From positions 5,146,329 through 5,210,328 of the forward strand of contig OY282383.1 of assembly GCA_958295855.1 (NCBI GenBank): a stretch of DNA of 64,000 nucleotides, written 5' to 3'. Below the pieces are notes generated by a model. That model had not been told where the DNA came from, did no database searches, and saw nothing but the letters and a program-made list of their open reading frames with translations. Both the position numbers and the translations under genes were made by a program. The number at the start of each line of letters is the position of its first letter. Position 1 is the first letter of the stretch. The stretch comes from an uncultured Poribacteria bacterium. GTDB lineage: Bacteria > Poribacteria > WGA-4E > WGA-3G. Of the stretch, positions 39,780 to 49,581 are shown one piece after another.

Positions 39780-42700
39780 CTATCGTTGGCGAATCCAGCA
39801 TTCAACGGGATAGAAGAGGGAGAATAACACGGGTGCTAAGACAAGGTTAGCCATCGTTGCTGAGAGCATCCCACCGAAGGTAGGTACTGCGATAGGTTTC
39901 ATCAATTCCGCGCCGGTGGTAGTGCTGATTTCTGCTAACATGATTGGCAATAAAGCCAGAACTGTAGTTGCCGTGGTCATGATGATGGGCCGGACGCGCA
40001 ATAAGCCAGTATTAATCACGGCTTCGTCAATAGGTTCACCGTCCCGGACGCGTTCCAGCAGGTATCCAATTAAGACTATTCCATCTTCAACAGCTATACC
40101 AAATAAGGCTATATACCCTACCCACACGGCTGTGCTGTATTTAATGGCGTAACCGCCGCCGAGTACCTCCGGTATATATTTCATCAACCACTGCATCCAC
40201 ATGCCGCCGATGAATGCAAAAGGAATTGCGAGGAAGATCGAGAACATGGCAGAAGGTGACTTGAACTGTAGATATAGCAATATGAAAATGGCGGCGATAC
40301 ATACTGGTACGACAATCGTTAATCGATTTCGGGCTTCTAATTCAGCTTCGTATTGCCCGCTAAAAGCGTAGAAGTAGCCTTGGGGCAAAGTTGGCTTAAT
40401 CTTTTCATCAAGCGTCTTTTGGGCTAATGTAACGAAGTCAACTAGTCCAATGGTGTCAACATCCACATCACAAAAGACGCGGGAAAAGAGTAGCGTATTT
40501 TCGCTCGCGATTTTCGCTGGGCCAGGCCGCCTTTTGATTTCCACGAGTTGTTCAAGCGGGATGTGTAGTCCTTTTGGTGTTGGCAAGAGGACACGCTTGA
40601 GTGCCTCAATATTATCCCGCAATTCTCTCATGTAACGGATACGAATAGGAAATCGCTTCCGTCCCTCAACGGTATATGTCAAATTCATGCCCCCGATTGC
40701 TGTCATGATGATTTGCTGTACCGTTTGGATTTGGATACCGTAGCGTGCTGCTTCCTCCCTGTTAATGTGAAATTCAATGTACGGTTTATTTCCAATGCGC
40801 TCGGCATAGGGTCCCTGCGCTCCCGGAAGTTTAAGGAGTTCCTGCTCAATCCGCACCGCAATCTCTTCAATCTTCGCGAGGTCTTTACCAAACACTTTAA
40901 TTCCGATTGGAGTTTGTATGCCTGTTGCAAGCATATCCACGCGATTGCGTATGGGCTGTGTCATAATAGGCGAAACCCCTGGCATTCGGGTAGCCTCTGT
41001 CAGTTCGGTGATGAGTTCGTTGCGGTTCTTGGTGCGGAAGTAAGTCTTATGCTTGAGGGTAGGTTCGATTTCCTCGGCGATGCGATGAAGTTTCGCCTCG
41101 GTCTCAGGTTCTCCAATTTTGACTTGGGGAAGGGTAGGCACAAGGCCTCCCCCTACAAGATGCTTTTCAGCGAGGAGTTCTTCCAGAAGAATTCGTAATA
41201 ACCAGATGCGATAAAGCCGCTCGCGCTCGTCAACTGACAGATAAGAATTGTGATATGTTGTCGCTAAGGTATCAAATCGTTTTACGGTTGCTGTAACAAT
41301 GTCAGCCAGAAAATCAGTACTCATAAGGTTTGCATGTTCCTTGCTCATAAGGCCTTCACGTATTAAGCGTTGGACAATGTGGGACACAAGCTTCTTTGTT
41401 GCGTCGCGTTTAATGGCCCGCCGAGGCCACGTCGCCGGGTCAATTATATTGACAATAGTTTCAAACATGCCAATTGGGGCCGGGTCGGTTGCTGTTGCCG
41501 CTCGTCCCAGTTTTCCCACCACAAGAGAAACCTCCGGGAATTGATTCATAATCACATCCTGCTTCGCCATAACATCTTTTGCTTGCGTAATTGAGGCACC
41601 GGGGAGCAGCACCGGCATAAATAGCAGTGCCCCTTCGTTAAGTGGCGGCATGAATTCTTGCCCAATATTTTTATAGAACGGTGTCAGCGGGATACTTGCA
41701 ATAAAAGCTAGCACTGCTAAGGCTACAACGATGAGTTTAGTCCAAATATTCTTTACAGCCAACCGAATAATCGGACGATAGATAGTTTTGAGTATCCACG
41801 TAATTCCATCTGCTAATTTTCTTAAGGGCCAGCCTAATAGTGCCAGAAGTTGTGCCACTCGCTTGGAAATCGTACCAGTCGGGGTACGGGTTGGGTCCGT
41901 GAGTAGAAGTGATGCTAAAACTGGCACCAGGCTAATCGCGATGAGTGCCGCGCCAAGCATAGCGAAAGTTTTTGTGTAGGCAAGCGGTTTGAAGAGTTTA
42001 CCTGCTTGGCCGGTCAGAGAAAAGACAGGTATGAAGGCAACGATGACAATGAGCATTGCAAAGAAAATAGGTGGGCCTACCTCTTTAGCCGCACGGGTTA
42101 CAACCTGAAGTTTGCTTTCGGCGGCGTGTGGTTCGCGACTTTTGTCACTTAGGTGTCGCGTGATATTTTCTGTCATGACAATACCGGCATCCACCATGAC
42201 TCCAATCGCGATGGCGATGCCCCCCATCGACATGATGTTTGAGGGTAAACCAATAACGCGCATGCCTACAAACGAAAGCAGAACACCCATCGGTAAGACA
42301 AGTGCTATTATCAGGCTACTTGACACTTGTCCTAAGAAAAGCAGGATAACGACTGCTGCGACGATGATTTCTTCTGTCAGCGTCTCTTTCAGCGTGTTTG
42401 TTGCGCGGTGAATGAGGTGGCTCCGGTCGTAGAATGAGACAATTCGCACCCCTGATGGAAGCCCAGGCGTGAGCTCTGCTATTTTAGCCTTGACGTTCTC
42501 AATCACGCGTAATGGATTATTACCGTACCGCATTAGCACCACGCCGCCGGTTGCCGGGATGCCTGCCTTGTCCAAGGCACCACGCCGAAAGTCGGGGCCT
42601 TCGCTGACTGTGCCAAGATTTTTGACGTAGATGGGCACGCCGTTATGTTCCTTGACAACGATGTTTTCTATGTCCGCGATGCTTTTGATAAAGCCCAACC

Positions 42701-43472
42701 CCCGAATCAGGAATTCCATGCCGCCTTCCTCAATAACCTTGGCACCTACATCAAGGTTGCTCCCACGGACAGCGTTGTAAACCGTTGATAACGGCACATT
42801 ATACGCTAATAAGGTGTTCGGATCAATGTCGATCTGATACTGTTTGACGTACCCGCCGACTGAAGCAACCTCGGAAACGCCATCAGCAGAGGCGAGATAG
42901 TAACGAATCGTCCAGTCTTGGAGCGTCCGAAGTTCATGAAGTTCTAAATTGGAGGCAATGAACGTCTCCCCATCTTCCGGACAGATGCCCGGCTCCGCGT
43001 ACCTTTCCGTTGGATGATTAGGGCAATAGTACCCGTTCTCAACGGTATACCAAAATACCTGCCCGACGCCCGTTGCATCGGGACCGAGGACCGGCACAAC
43101 ACCTTCTGGCATGTCTTTTTGTGCAAGATTCATACGCTCCAGCACACGTGTACGCGCCCAATAGAAATCAACATCATCTTTGAAGATAATGTTAATGTAG
43201 CCAAAGCTAAACATTGAAGTTGAGCGAACATCTTTGACACCGGGAATTCCAAGCATGGTAATACCCAACGGATAGATAACCTGATCTTCAATATCTCGCG
43301 GGCTTCGTCCGGGCCAATCCGCGAAGACAATAACCTGGTTTTCACCGATGTCAGGTAGAGCATCAATTGGCGTATGATTCAATGCCCACCAACCCGCCAT
43401 TGTTATGAATACAAAGCTAACTAATACTAACAGGCGGTTTTTCATACAGATTTCAATAATTCGGTTAATCAT
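39780..43472 (-). CDS. cusA: Heavy-metal efflux RND permease (CusA/CzcA family)
   Basis: 1230 aa, inner-membrane proton-driven pump with 12 membrane segments in two sets (first around ~340-520, second ~1030-1190). Typical motifs: DALPDIGENQVIVFADWPGR, GGIAIAIGVMVDAGIVM and GIAVEDGIVLIGYLLERVRD. Extra features: residues ~147-172 carry an added metal-binding segment with C150 (YYCPNHP) and C164 (ICPEDGE); a dispersed palindrome at 41128-41159 adds LVGGGLVPTLP in frame. Long helical insert ~690-790. Export of Cu/Ag or Zn/Co/Cd; the metal cannot be fixed from sequence. Confidence 0.93.
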   Translation of the reverse strand: MINRIIEICMKNRLLVLVSFVFITMAGWWALNHTPIDALPDIGENQVIVFADWPGRSPRDIEDQVIYPLGITMLGIPGVKDVRSTSMFSFGYINIIFKDDVDFYWARTRVLERMNLAQKDMPEGVVPVLGPDATGVGQVFWYTVENGYYCPNHPTERYAEPGICPEDGETFIASNLELHELRTLQDWTIRYYLASADGVSEVASVGGYVKQYQIDIDPNTLLAYNVPLSTVYNAVRGSNLDVGAKVIEEGGMEFLIRGLGFIKSIADIENIVVKEHNGVPIYVKNLGTVSEGPDFRRGALDKAGIPATGGVVLMRYGNNPLRVIENVKAKIAELTPGLPSGVRIVSFYDRSHLIHRATNTLKETLTEEIIVAAVVILLFLGQVSSSLIIALVLPMGVLLSFVGMRVIGLPSNIMSMGGIAIAIGVMVDAGIVMTENITRHLSDKSREPHAAESKLQVVTRAAKEVGPPIFFAMLIVIVAFIPVFSLTGQAGKLFKPLAYTKTFAMLGAALIAISLVPVLASLLLTDPTRTPTGTISKRVAQLLALLGWPLRKLADGITWILKTIYRPIIRLAVKNIWTKLIVVALAVLAFIASIPLTPFYKNIGQEFMPPLNEGALLFMPVLLPGASITQAKDVMAKQDVIMNQFPEVSLVVGKLGRAATATDPAPIGMFETIVNIIDPATWPRRAIKRDATKKLVSHIVQRLIREGLMSKEHANLMSTDFLADIVTATVKRFDTLATTYHNSYLSVDERERLYRIWLLRILLEELLAEKHLVGGGLVPTLPQVKIGEPETEAKLHRIAEEIEPTLKHKTYFRTKNRNELITELTEATRMPGVSPIMTQPIRNRVDMLATGIQTPIGIKVFGKDLAKIEEIAVRIEQELLKLPGAQGPYAERIGNKPYIEFHINREEAARYGIQIQTVQQIIMTAIGGMNLTYTVEGRKRFPIRIRYMRELRDNIEALKRVLLPTPKGLHIPLEQLVEIKRRPGPAKIASENTLLFSRVFCDVDVDTIGLVDFVTLAQKTLDEKIKPTLPQGYFYAFSGQYEAELEARNRLTIVVPVCIAAIFILLYLQFKSPSAMFSIFLAIPFAFIGGMWMQWLMKYIPEVLGGGYAIKYSTAVWVGYIALFGIAVEDGIVLIGYLLERVRDGEPIDEAVINTGLLRVRPIIMTTATTVLALLPIMLAEISTTTGAELMKPIAVPTFGGMLSATMANLVLAPVLFSLFYPVECWIRQR

Positions 43473-43626
43473 GTTTTTGTTGTTCCTTGCGGAGTAATCA
43501 GGTTGCAGTATACGTCGAGCACGACACTGTAGCTCTCGTCGGAGGATCTTTTGTTGTTCCTTGCGGAGTAATCAGGTTGCAGTATCCGTCGAGCACGACA
43601 CTGTACATATCGTCGGAGGATTCTGT
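43473..43626. repeat. Tandem repeat, ~74-bp period, between cusA and cusB
   Basis: Two units sharing TGTTCCTTGCGGAGTAATCA and CGTCGAGCACGACACTGTA and ending in TCGTCGGAGGAT. Similar to coding DNA at 39433-39503. Read on the minus strand, each unit could encode an SSDESYS...TPQGTT-type segment like that of the CxxCH protein, but there is no start and frames are broken. Confidence 0.7.
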
Positions 43627-43677
43627 ACTGGCAATTCCAGATGGAGGCTAAGGCGTTTCCTCAAATAGGGCCTCAGG

Positions 43678-45579
43678 TTAATGGTGATGGACAGGGGGTT
43701 TTGATTCTTCACCACCGAGTGCCCCTCCATAAGCACCTGATGCGGAACCTGTCAATTGCGTCTGCGAATCTATTAGGAAGTTGCCATGGGTGACAACCAT
43801 ATCGCCAGGGGTAAGCCCGCTAACGATAGGATAGTATCGGCGTTTGGTTTCTGAGTCGCCTGATGTTCCCCAAGTTTCGGGTCCCACCTCAACTTCAATC
43901 TGTTCATAACCTGATTTGCTGCGATCCACGAAGACTATCTTCCGTAAACCGGTGTCAATGACAGCACTCTTCGGTACAGTTAGGACTTCACCTGTCATGA
44001 GGAGGGGCTTTCCATCACGTGGACATACCCCCGGTACCGTTGCATACTCATCGGGATGCTCAGGACACACATATTTGAATTTTAACATGCTTGGCAGTGG
44101 TGGCAGATCTGCGGGGATAGTAGGCGAGGACAGGGCCTGATGTGCGTGGGACTGCTTTTCGAGGAGATCCATGCCGCAGATAGAGCATTCTCCAAATTCA
44201 GATTGCTCGATCTGGGGATGCATGGGACATGTCCACACAGCTGCTGCCTCCGCAGGTGCTTCCGCTTTTTCAACGAGATCCATACCACAGATAGAACATT
44301 CGCCGAATTCATCAGACTGCACCTCAGGATGCATCGGGCATGCCCACTTTCCTTCCGTTTCAGGTGCATTATCACGCATTTTCAATCCGTGACTAACTTG
44401 TGTTGGCTCTAAATCCATGCCACATATCTCACATTGCGTGAGATGCTCAGACGTAATCCATGGATGCATTGGGCACGCATACGGGGCTTTTGAGATGGCT
44501 CCATGGGTATAGATTTCTGCAAGTGTCGGTTTTATTTTAAGCGTCACATACATCCCTGGACGGAGTCGGCCTGTCAGATTGGGGACTTCTATCTGGACTT
44601 TCTGGGTTCGCGTTTGCGTATCAAAGAATGGGTAAATGTAGGTGATTTTGCCAGAAAACATCATCCCTGGCATCGATTTCGCAGTAATTTCAACTGCTTG
44701 CCCCATGTAAATCCACGGCAGTTCATATTCGTAAATGTCTGCCATAATCCATAAACTACTGAGGTCGGCAATGCGGTAAAGATTCATACCCTTGTTCACG
44801 TACTGCCCCTGTGTAACGTTCATGTGAACGACAGTGCCAGCTATCGGTGCGAACAGGGGTAAGGTCGTACTGACTTCTCCCCGGTTGCGGATACCCTCAA
44901 CCTGGCTTAAGGTTAATCCGTACAATTCAAGTTTGGACTTCGCAGCGGTAAGTGTCTGTTCAACCAATTTGCGAAGTTCCGGGTATTCTGTGTTTTGAAG
45001 TTCCTCAATACTTTTAAGTGCTGTCAAATATTCTTCTTGTGCCGTGACTAACTCCGGGCTGTAGATAGACAAGAGTTCGTCGCCCTTACGCACTTTGATA
45101 CCTGTGAAATCAATGTGCAAGTCCTCAATCCATCCGGAAATTCGCGTTGAAGCATAAGCCATACGTATCTCGTTATAATCCAGAACACCGACGGTTCGGA
45201 TTTCACGCGAAACTTCGCGGAAAGCGACGGGCTCAGTGCGAATTGGAATCAGTGCCTTCTGTTGCTCAGTTAGTTCCAACCCTGAACCTTCGTAAATAGG
45301 AATCAGATCCATCTTACAAACTGGACAACTGCCAGATTCTGGCATTTGGACTGTGGGGTGCATAACACAAGTCCAGGACCGAATCGTTTTTGCTTCATCG
45401 GAGGATGCCACCAGTGGGGCATGGCCTGCGTGTTCATCCATGCCTGACGTATCCTTCGATTTTGTTTCAAGTTTTTCCCCAACACGGTGCTTCATTTCAG
45501 CGTTTTCTTGCTGACCACAGCCGAATATGAAAAGCACGGTAATTATCAGTATGGTTGGACAGCAGAAATTTTTAGACAT
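43678..45579 (-). CDS. cusB: Periplasmic adaptor CusB with five heavy-metal-binding domains
   Basis: 633 aa. Lipoprotein signal with lipobox FIFGC (Cys21). Adaptor body ~95-360 with barrel-sandwich and coiled-coil parts, joining CusA to the TolC partner. Metal-binding repeats of the CxMHP...CxxCGMDL type begin at Cys71, Cys369, Cys414, Cys451 and Cys505; the third and fourth are near-identical. The last (YVCPEHP...CPRDGKP) has the form seen in cusA. Family members usually have one or two. The C-terminal part (~530-633) is the membrane-proximal domain; a His-rich PPVHHH tail ends it. Confidence 0.92.
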   Translation of the reverse strand: MSKNFCCPTILIITVLFIFGCGQQENAEMKHRVGEKLETKSKDTSGMDEHAGHAPLVASSDEAKTIRSWTCVMHPTVQMPESGSCPVCKMDLIPIYEGSGLELTEQQKALIPIRTEPVAFREVSREIRTVGVLDYNEIRMAYASTRISGWIEDLHIDFTGIKVRKGDELLSIYSPELVTAQEEYLTALKSIEELQNTEYPELRKLVEQTLTAAKSKLELYGLTLSQVEGIRNRGEVSTTLPLFAPIAGTVVHMNVTQGQYVNKGMNLYRIADLSSLWIMADIYEYELPWIYMGQAVEITAKSMPGMMFSGKITYIYPFFDTQTRTQKVQIEVPNLTGRLRPGMYVTLKIKPTLAEIYTHGAISKAPYACPMHPWITSEHLTQCEICGMDLEPTQVSHGLKMRDNAPETEGKWACPMHPEVQSDEFGECSICGMDLVEKAEAPAEAAAVWTCPMHPQIEQSEFGECSICGMDLLEKQSHAHQALSSPTIPADLPPLPSMLKFKYVCPEHPDEYATVPGVCPRDGKPLLMTGEVLTVPKSAVIDTGLRKIVFVDRSKSGYEQIEVEVGPETWGTSGDSETKRRYYPIVSGLTPGDMVVTHGNFLIDSQTQLTGSASGAYGGALGGEESKPPVHHH

Positions 45580-45660
45580 TTTGTGAACTCCTTGTATTGT
45601 TTGCAGTGTAGCTTTATCGGTTAACTGCGCGCCTCCCAGAAGGAATTAGCAATCCACGGG

Positions 45661-45723
45661 GAAGGGTAGGCACAAGGCCTACCCCTACAAGCAGGGGCAT
45701 CGCGATTCGGAGATCGCTCCTAC
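45661..45723. repeat. Dispersed palindromic element
   Basis: GAAGGGTAGGCACAAGGCC...TCGCGATTCGGAGATCG, same family as the tandem pair at 38723-38890. Lies between cusB and the TolC-like gene. Confidence 0.75.
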
Positions 45724-45736
45724 TCCTACGAAAAGG

Positions 45737-47446
45737 CTACTCTCGGGTCAGTGGCTGTTTGGGTAGTATCACACCAACTACCTGTTCTAACTGTGCAAGG
45801 TGTTGGCGATACTCTTGCAATGCTCGCTGTTCCTCAACACGCAAATTTAATAAAGTACGTTGTGCATCAAGAAAACTCAAAAAGTCAATTTGCGCCGCTT
45901 GATAGGCTGTATTCGCGGCATCCAACGCCTGCCGTGCTTGTGGAAGCAGCGTCTGATGATAAAGGCGAATACTCCGATTTGCTGTTTCCATCCCAAAATG
46001 ATGTTTTTTCACAACAAAGCGGAGATTGCTCTTGAGTTGCTCAATTTGATGCTCCATCGCTTCAATTTTTACATCCATTTCATGGAGGTACGAATTTCGG
46101 TGTGCGAACCATGCTGTATTTGCTGGATTCAATGTTCGTCGTGTGGAAAATGTCGTCGGCTCTTTTTTCGTGTGTTTCAAGTCCCCCATGTGCCGGTTTT
46201 CAAAGTAACTTGCACCGAGGGTCGCGTCAGGATATGTCATTTGCCTTCCCATTTCCACAACTAAGGCCATCTTACTGAGCACCAACTTCTGCTTTTGGAT
46301 TTCCTGACGTTTTTCAACGGCTAACTTATACAGGTGCGCCAAAGTAAGTGTAACACGATGTTCCTCAATTGGCACAGGCACTCCTAATGGCAAATCCGCA
46401 GAAGAGTTCAACAACGTATTAAGGCGCGCAATGATAGTTTCCCGTCGTTGTTCAAGCGTAATAATTGCCTCTGCTAATTTCGCTAACTCCACTTGTGCCA
46501 TAATGACGTTTGAATATTTGCCATGTCCAACACGAAACTTTACCTGGGCAATAGCAATCATCTGCTGCAGTAATTTCTGATTTTCTTCGTTAATACGGGT
46601 TGCCTCAGTGACAAAGAGATAATCGTAGTAAGCCAATTTGATGTCGGTCACCAGATCTCGCAGGGCAATTTCAAACTCTTTTTGGGCGATGAGTACATCT
46701 TCCGTGACAATCTGTCCTTTCAACGCTAAGGTGCCCGGAAACGGAAATTTCATTGCCATCATCTCTTTATGAGTTAACGGCCCAACTTTCGTATCCAGTT
46801 GTTTTGTGAAAGCGTTATACTGACGTAACACATTCTCTAAGTAAACAGCTTGAGGATATTGTTCCAGTACCGCCCGAATTTTTTCATGGGCAGATTTCAA
46901 ACCGGGATTCCATTCGTACCCGAGTGCAATAAGCAGTTCCAACGTAATAGGTTGTGTCATCTGGGCCTTCGCTGCTTCAGGTGCCCGTGCCAATTCCCGA
47001 TAGGCTTTCACAGAGTCACTTGAAAGGTCGTAAAACAGGTTTGCAGAGGGTATTAGCGCCTGCTTTGCAGGGGTATTTACCACCTGCGGTGTTTCACTTT
47101 CTAATTGCGCTTGCCACTGTTTCTGGTATTTCAACACCTTCGCTTCAGCCTCGCTGAGAAACTGATCTGGTTTTCCAATCGGTTCGCTTTCAGTATTGGC
47201 AATCTTTTTTTCTACTTCCGTATAGTAATACGCCGGTCGTTGGATGTCAGTGTCGCGCAACTTTTGGTACGTCTCCAGTCGATGATTTGCACACCCGCCT
47301 ACCAAAACAGTGAGCATTATGAGGCTGATGAATAAGGTAACAGAGGCTATAAACATAACGCCCCGATGGGGCTTTGTCCGTGTGCCGCGGTGCGATGCTA
47401 TAAACAGATACCGCAATCTGCCGCTACTGCATAGTCTGTGAATCAT
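45737..47446 (-). CDS. TolC-family outer-membrane lipoprotein (CusC-like)
   Basis: 569 aa from the ATG that overlaps the end of the upstream TolC gene; a later ATG at 47356 would give a shorter leader before the lipobox VGGCAN. Two long helical hairpin regions with repeated TolC motifs (LVTDIKLAYYDYLFVTE, KFRVGHGKYSNVIMAQVELA, QAAQIDFLSFLDAQRTLLN). Forms the outer-membrane channel. Two dispersed palindromes are translated in frame: one in the N-terminal leader near 47362 and one at 47049-47081 (NTPAKQALIPS). Confidence 0.88.
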   Translation of the reverse strand: MIHRLCSSGRLRYLFIASHRGTRTKPHRGVMFIASVTLFISLIMLTVLVGGCANHRLETYQKLRDTDIQRPAYYYTEVEKKIANTESEPIGKPDQFLSEAEAKVLKYQKQWQAQLESETPQVVNTPAKQALIPSANLFYDLSSDSVKAYRELARAPEAAKAQMTQPITLELLIALGYEWNPGLKSAHEKIRAVLEQYPQAVYLENVLRQYNAFTKQLDTKVGPLTHKEMMAMKFPFPGTLALKGQIVTEDVLIAQKEFEIALRDLVTDIKLAYYDYLFVTEATRINEENQKLLQQMIAIAQVKFRVGHGKYSNVIMAQVELAKLAEAIITLEQRRETIIARLNTLLNSSADLPLGVPVPIEEHRVTLTLAHLYKLAVEKRQEIQKQKLVLSKMALVVEMGRQMTYPDATLGASYFENRHMGDLKHTKKEPTTFSTRRTLNPANTAWFAHRNSYLHEMDVKIEAMEHQIEQLKSNLRFVVKKHHFGMETANRSIRLYHQTLLPQARQALDAANTAYQAAQIDFLSFLDAQRTLLNLRVEEQRALQEYRQHLAQLEQVVGVILPKQPLTRE

Positions 47447-48779
47447 CGATCTTTCCCCCAACGAGCTGCTCCAACCGAGCTACATTCTGTTGATAGTCTG
47501 CAATCGCACGCAGGCGAGCGAGATTGAAATTTAACCAAACACTCTGCGTCTCAAGAAACCCCATAATGCTCTTGACATCTTCCTGATGCCACGTCTCAGC
47601 AACTTCAATAGCAGCACCAGCTTGCGGAATAAGCGTGGTTTCATAGAGTTCGACAAGCCGTCGCGCGTTTTCAAGACGAAAATAAACCTTCCGGAGGGCC
47701 ACCTTCGTTTCATCCGCTAGGGAGTGCTTGTTCGCCGCGACAATCTCGCGATTTTGCTGAGCCTCGCGAACCTTGCTACTGTTCTTCAGGCCTGACCATG
47801 GAATTGTCACACCAATACCGATGGTAAACGGATTTTTACCACTGCCAGGTGTGTCTAACATCAAAGCGCCCCCCGTTTCTATTGTCATTAAATCAAGTTT
47901 AAGCATGGGCTTAGTTTGGAGTTCTGCAAGTGCAATCCCTTCGGTGGCTTTTTCGACGGTGAGCTCCGCAATTCGTAACTCCTGTCGTTTTGATAATGCC
48001 TGTTTTTCCACATCGGCTAATGCTACATCAAGCGGCTCGTAGGCAACAGGCACCGTTGCGCCAAGGGGCGTTGCTGAAGGAATAGACAGGATGCCCTTGA
48101 TGTTTGCATGTTCAACGAGCTGCAATTCATCCAGCAAAATAAGATCATATTCCAACTGTGCTAGTTGACTTTGTGCCTTCAGCACATCATTGAGTGTTGT
48201 TTTTCCTTCGGCATAACGTGCAGTGGCAATCGTGAGAATAGAGGCTATCAGTTCCTGATTTTGCCGTGTCAGTTCGCCCGCTCGTTGGAGATACGCCAGC
48301 TCGTGGTAACTCAGTTTCAGTTCAACAATGAGATCACGTATCACCTGCTCGTGTTTCACGCGCTCAATCTCAATTGCCTTTTTGACAACCTGCCCAGCTG
48401 CATCCAGCGTGCCAGGGTATGGAAAGGCTTGTGAAAAACTAATCCGATGGCGTTGAGGCCCGACCCGGGTCTCCACGCTTCGCACGAAGTAACCGTACAT
48501 GAACATCGGATCGGGCAATGCTGTCACTTGCGGGTACTGTTCAATTGTCGCCTGCCACCGTGCCTTTGCAGCACTAACTTTTGGACTTCGCTCAACGGCG
48601 CTTCGAATTAAGCTCGGCAGCTCAAGCGTTTCAGCAAATCGCGTTGCTATATCGGTTTGCTCCAGGGATGACGCTGTCTGAGTCATCCCATGCGCTTCCG
48701 TTTGCACCAGGGCATTTAACACCAACATGCTTCCGATAACAACGACAGTCAATGGGTATCGTAAATTAATTTCACGCAT
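47424..48779 (-). CDS. TolC-family outer-membrane efflux protein
   Basis: 451 aa, ATG after AAGGAGACAACA. Signal peptide (PLTVVVIGSMLVLNALVQTE). Two repeats of the TolC fold with RDLIVELKLSYHELAYLQRA, ATARYAEGKTTLNDVLKAQS and DVKSIMGFLETQSVWLNFNL. Not a lipoprotein, unlike the second TolC gene that overlaps its 3' end by 23 nt. The operon thus encodes two channel proteins, possibly alternatives or a hetero-oligomer. Confidence 0.88.
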   Translation of the reverse strand: MREINLRYPLTVVVIGSMLVLNALVQTEAHGMTQTASSLEQTDIATRFAETLELPSLIRSAVERSPKVSAAKARWQATIEQYPQVTALPDPMFMYGYFVRSVETRVGPQRHRISFSQAFPYPGTLDAAGQVVKKAIEIERVKHEQVIRDLIVELKLSYHELAYLQRAGELTRQNQELIASILTIATARYAEGKTTLNDVLKAQSQLAQLEYDLILLDELQLVEHANIKGILSIPSATPLGATVPVAYEPLDVALADVEKQALSKRQELRIAELTVEKATEGIALAELQTKPMLKLDLMTIETGGALMLDTPGSGKNPFTIGIGVTIPWSGLKNSSKVREAQQNREIVAANKHSLADETKVALRKVYFRLENARRLVELYETTLIPQAGAAIEVAETWHQEDVKSIMGFLETQSVWLNFNLARLRAIADYQQNVARLEQLVGGKIDDSQTMQ

Positions 48780-48804
48780 TGTTGTCTCCTTGACGAGATG
48801 AGGC

Positions 48805-48837
48805 AATTTAGTCACGTGCAAAGCACGTGACTAAATT
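48805..48837. promoter_or_regulatory. Long perfect hairpin upstream of the TolC gene
   Basis: AATTTAGTCACGTGC and GCACGTGACTAAATT, 15-bp perfect stem with AAA loop, 25 bp before the TolC ATG. No T tract on the minus strand beyond the stem. Possible operator, processing site or repeat. Confidence 0.55.
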
Positions 48838-48912
48838 TGAGGAGCTGCGTTCCTAACTTCCTCCCACCGGAGGTATTATGCGCAGCACTCGCTCCTACTA
48901 GACTTGATGAGA

Positions 48913-49581
48913 TTAAAGTGAAATCTTAGCAGCTGGGCTTGTCACGCGAAGGCGAACCTCATGTTTTTCACCTTTTGGGACAACAATGAACCCTTCGTAG
49001 GTGCGCATCATTTTGCTATATTTCAGTAATGCCATCCTCGTCTCCCCTTCGGTATTGGTAACCTGAAGGGCGAGTTTAACATCGCCTAACGCAATCTCCT
49101 CGCGCTCCTGCGTCGGAAGGTGGTATCCGCCCCCGCCTTGCGGGGGTTGATACCCTACGACACTAAAATAGTGCGTTTTTCCCTTAATCTCATCGGTTTT
49201 TATCATGCCCGCCATCCCCATGTGAGACATCATCTCTTTGTACTCATCCAGAGTCAACACGTTGAGCTTGAATGTCAAATTTCCCAATGGGATTGTTTGC
49301 AGGAACCTATCTGGATTCGCCTTGAACATTTTTGCCTGCGCGTCGTTGCAAAAATAGTAGGCTTTTCCATCCTGTTCGACTTCGATCATTGCCGAAGTCT
49401 TCATCATCATGCCATCAATTGTGCAACGTACTTTGTCATTAACGGCCGTGTGTTCGCCGTGATGATGGGCTTCATGCTTTTTGTGTCCATCCTCTGCCTT
49501 AAGCGAAAAGATTGAGAACAGCAGCACGGCTGGGATTGCAAGGACAGATGCGGCAATTCGCCGCGTCAATTTCATTTTCAT
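48913..49581 (-). CDS. Exported YHS-type metal-binding protein
   Basis: 222 aa, ATG after AAAGGAGAAACAC. Signal peptide (~1-29), His-rich stretch (GHKKHEAHHHGEH), then a YHS-like segment with VRCTIDGMMMKTSAMIEVEQ and KAYYFCNDAQAKMFKANPD. The C-terminal half is beta-rich. YHS segments bind metal and often accompany copper pumps. A GGTA...TACC palindrome (49122-49154) is translated in frame as YQPPQGGGGYHL. Confidence 0.75.
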   Translation of the reverse strand: MKMKLTRRIAASVLAIPAVLLFSIFSLKAEDGHKKHEAHHHGEHTAVNDKVRCTIDGMMMKTSAMIEVEQDGKAYYFCNDAQAKMFKANPDRFLQTIPLGNLTFKLNVLTLDEYKEMMSHMGMAGMIKTDEIKGKTHYFSVVGYQPPQGGGGYHLPTQEREEIALGDVKLALQVTNTEGETRMALLKYSKMMRTYEGFIVVPKGEKHEVRLRVTSPAAKISL

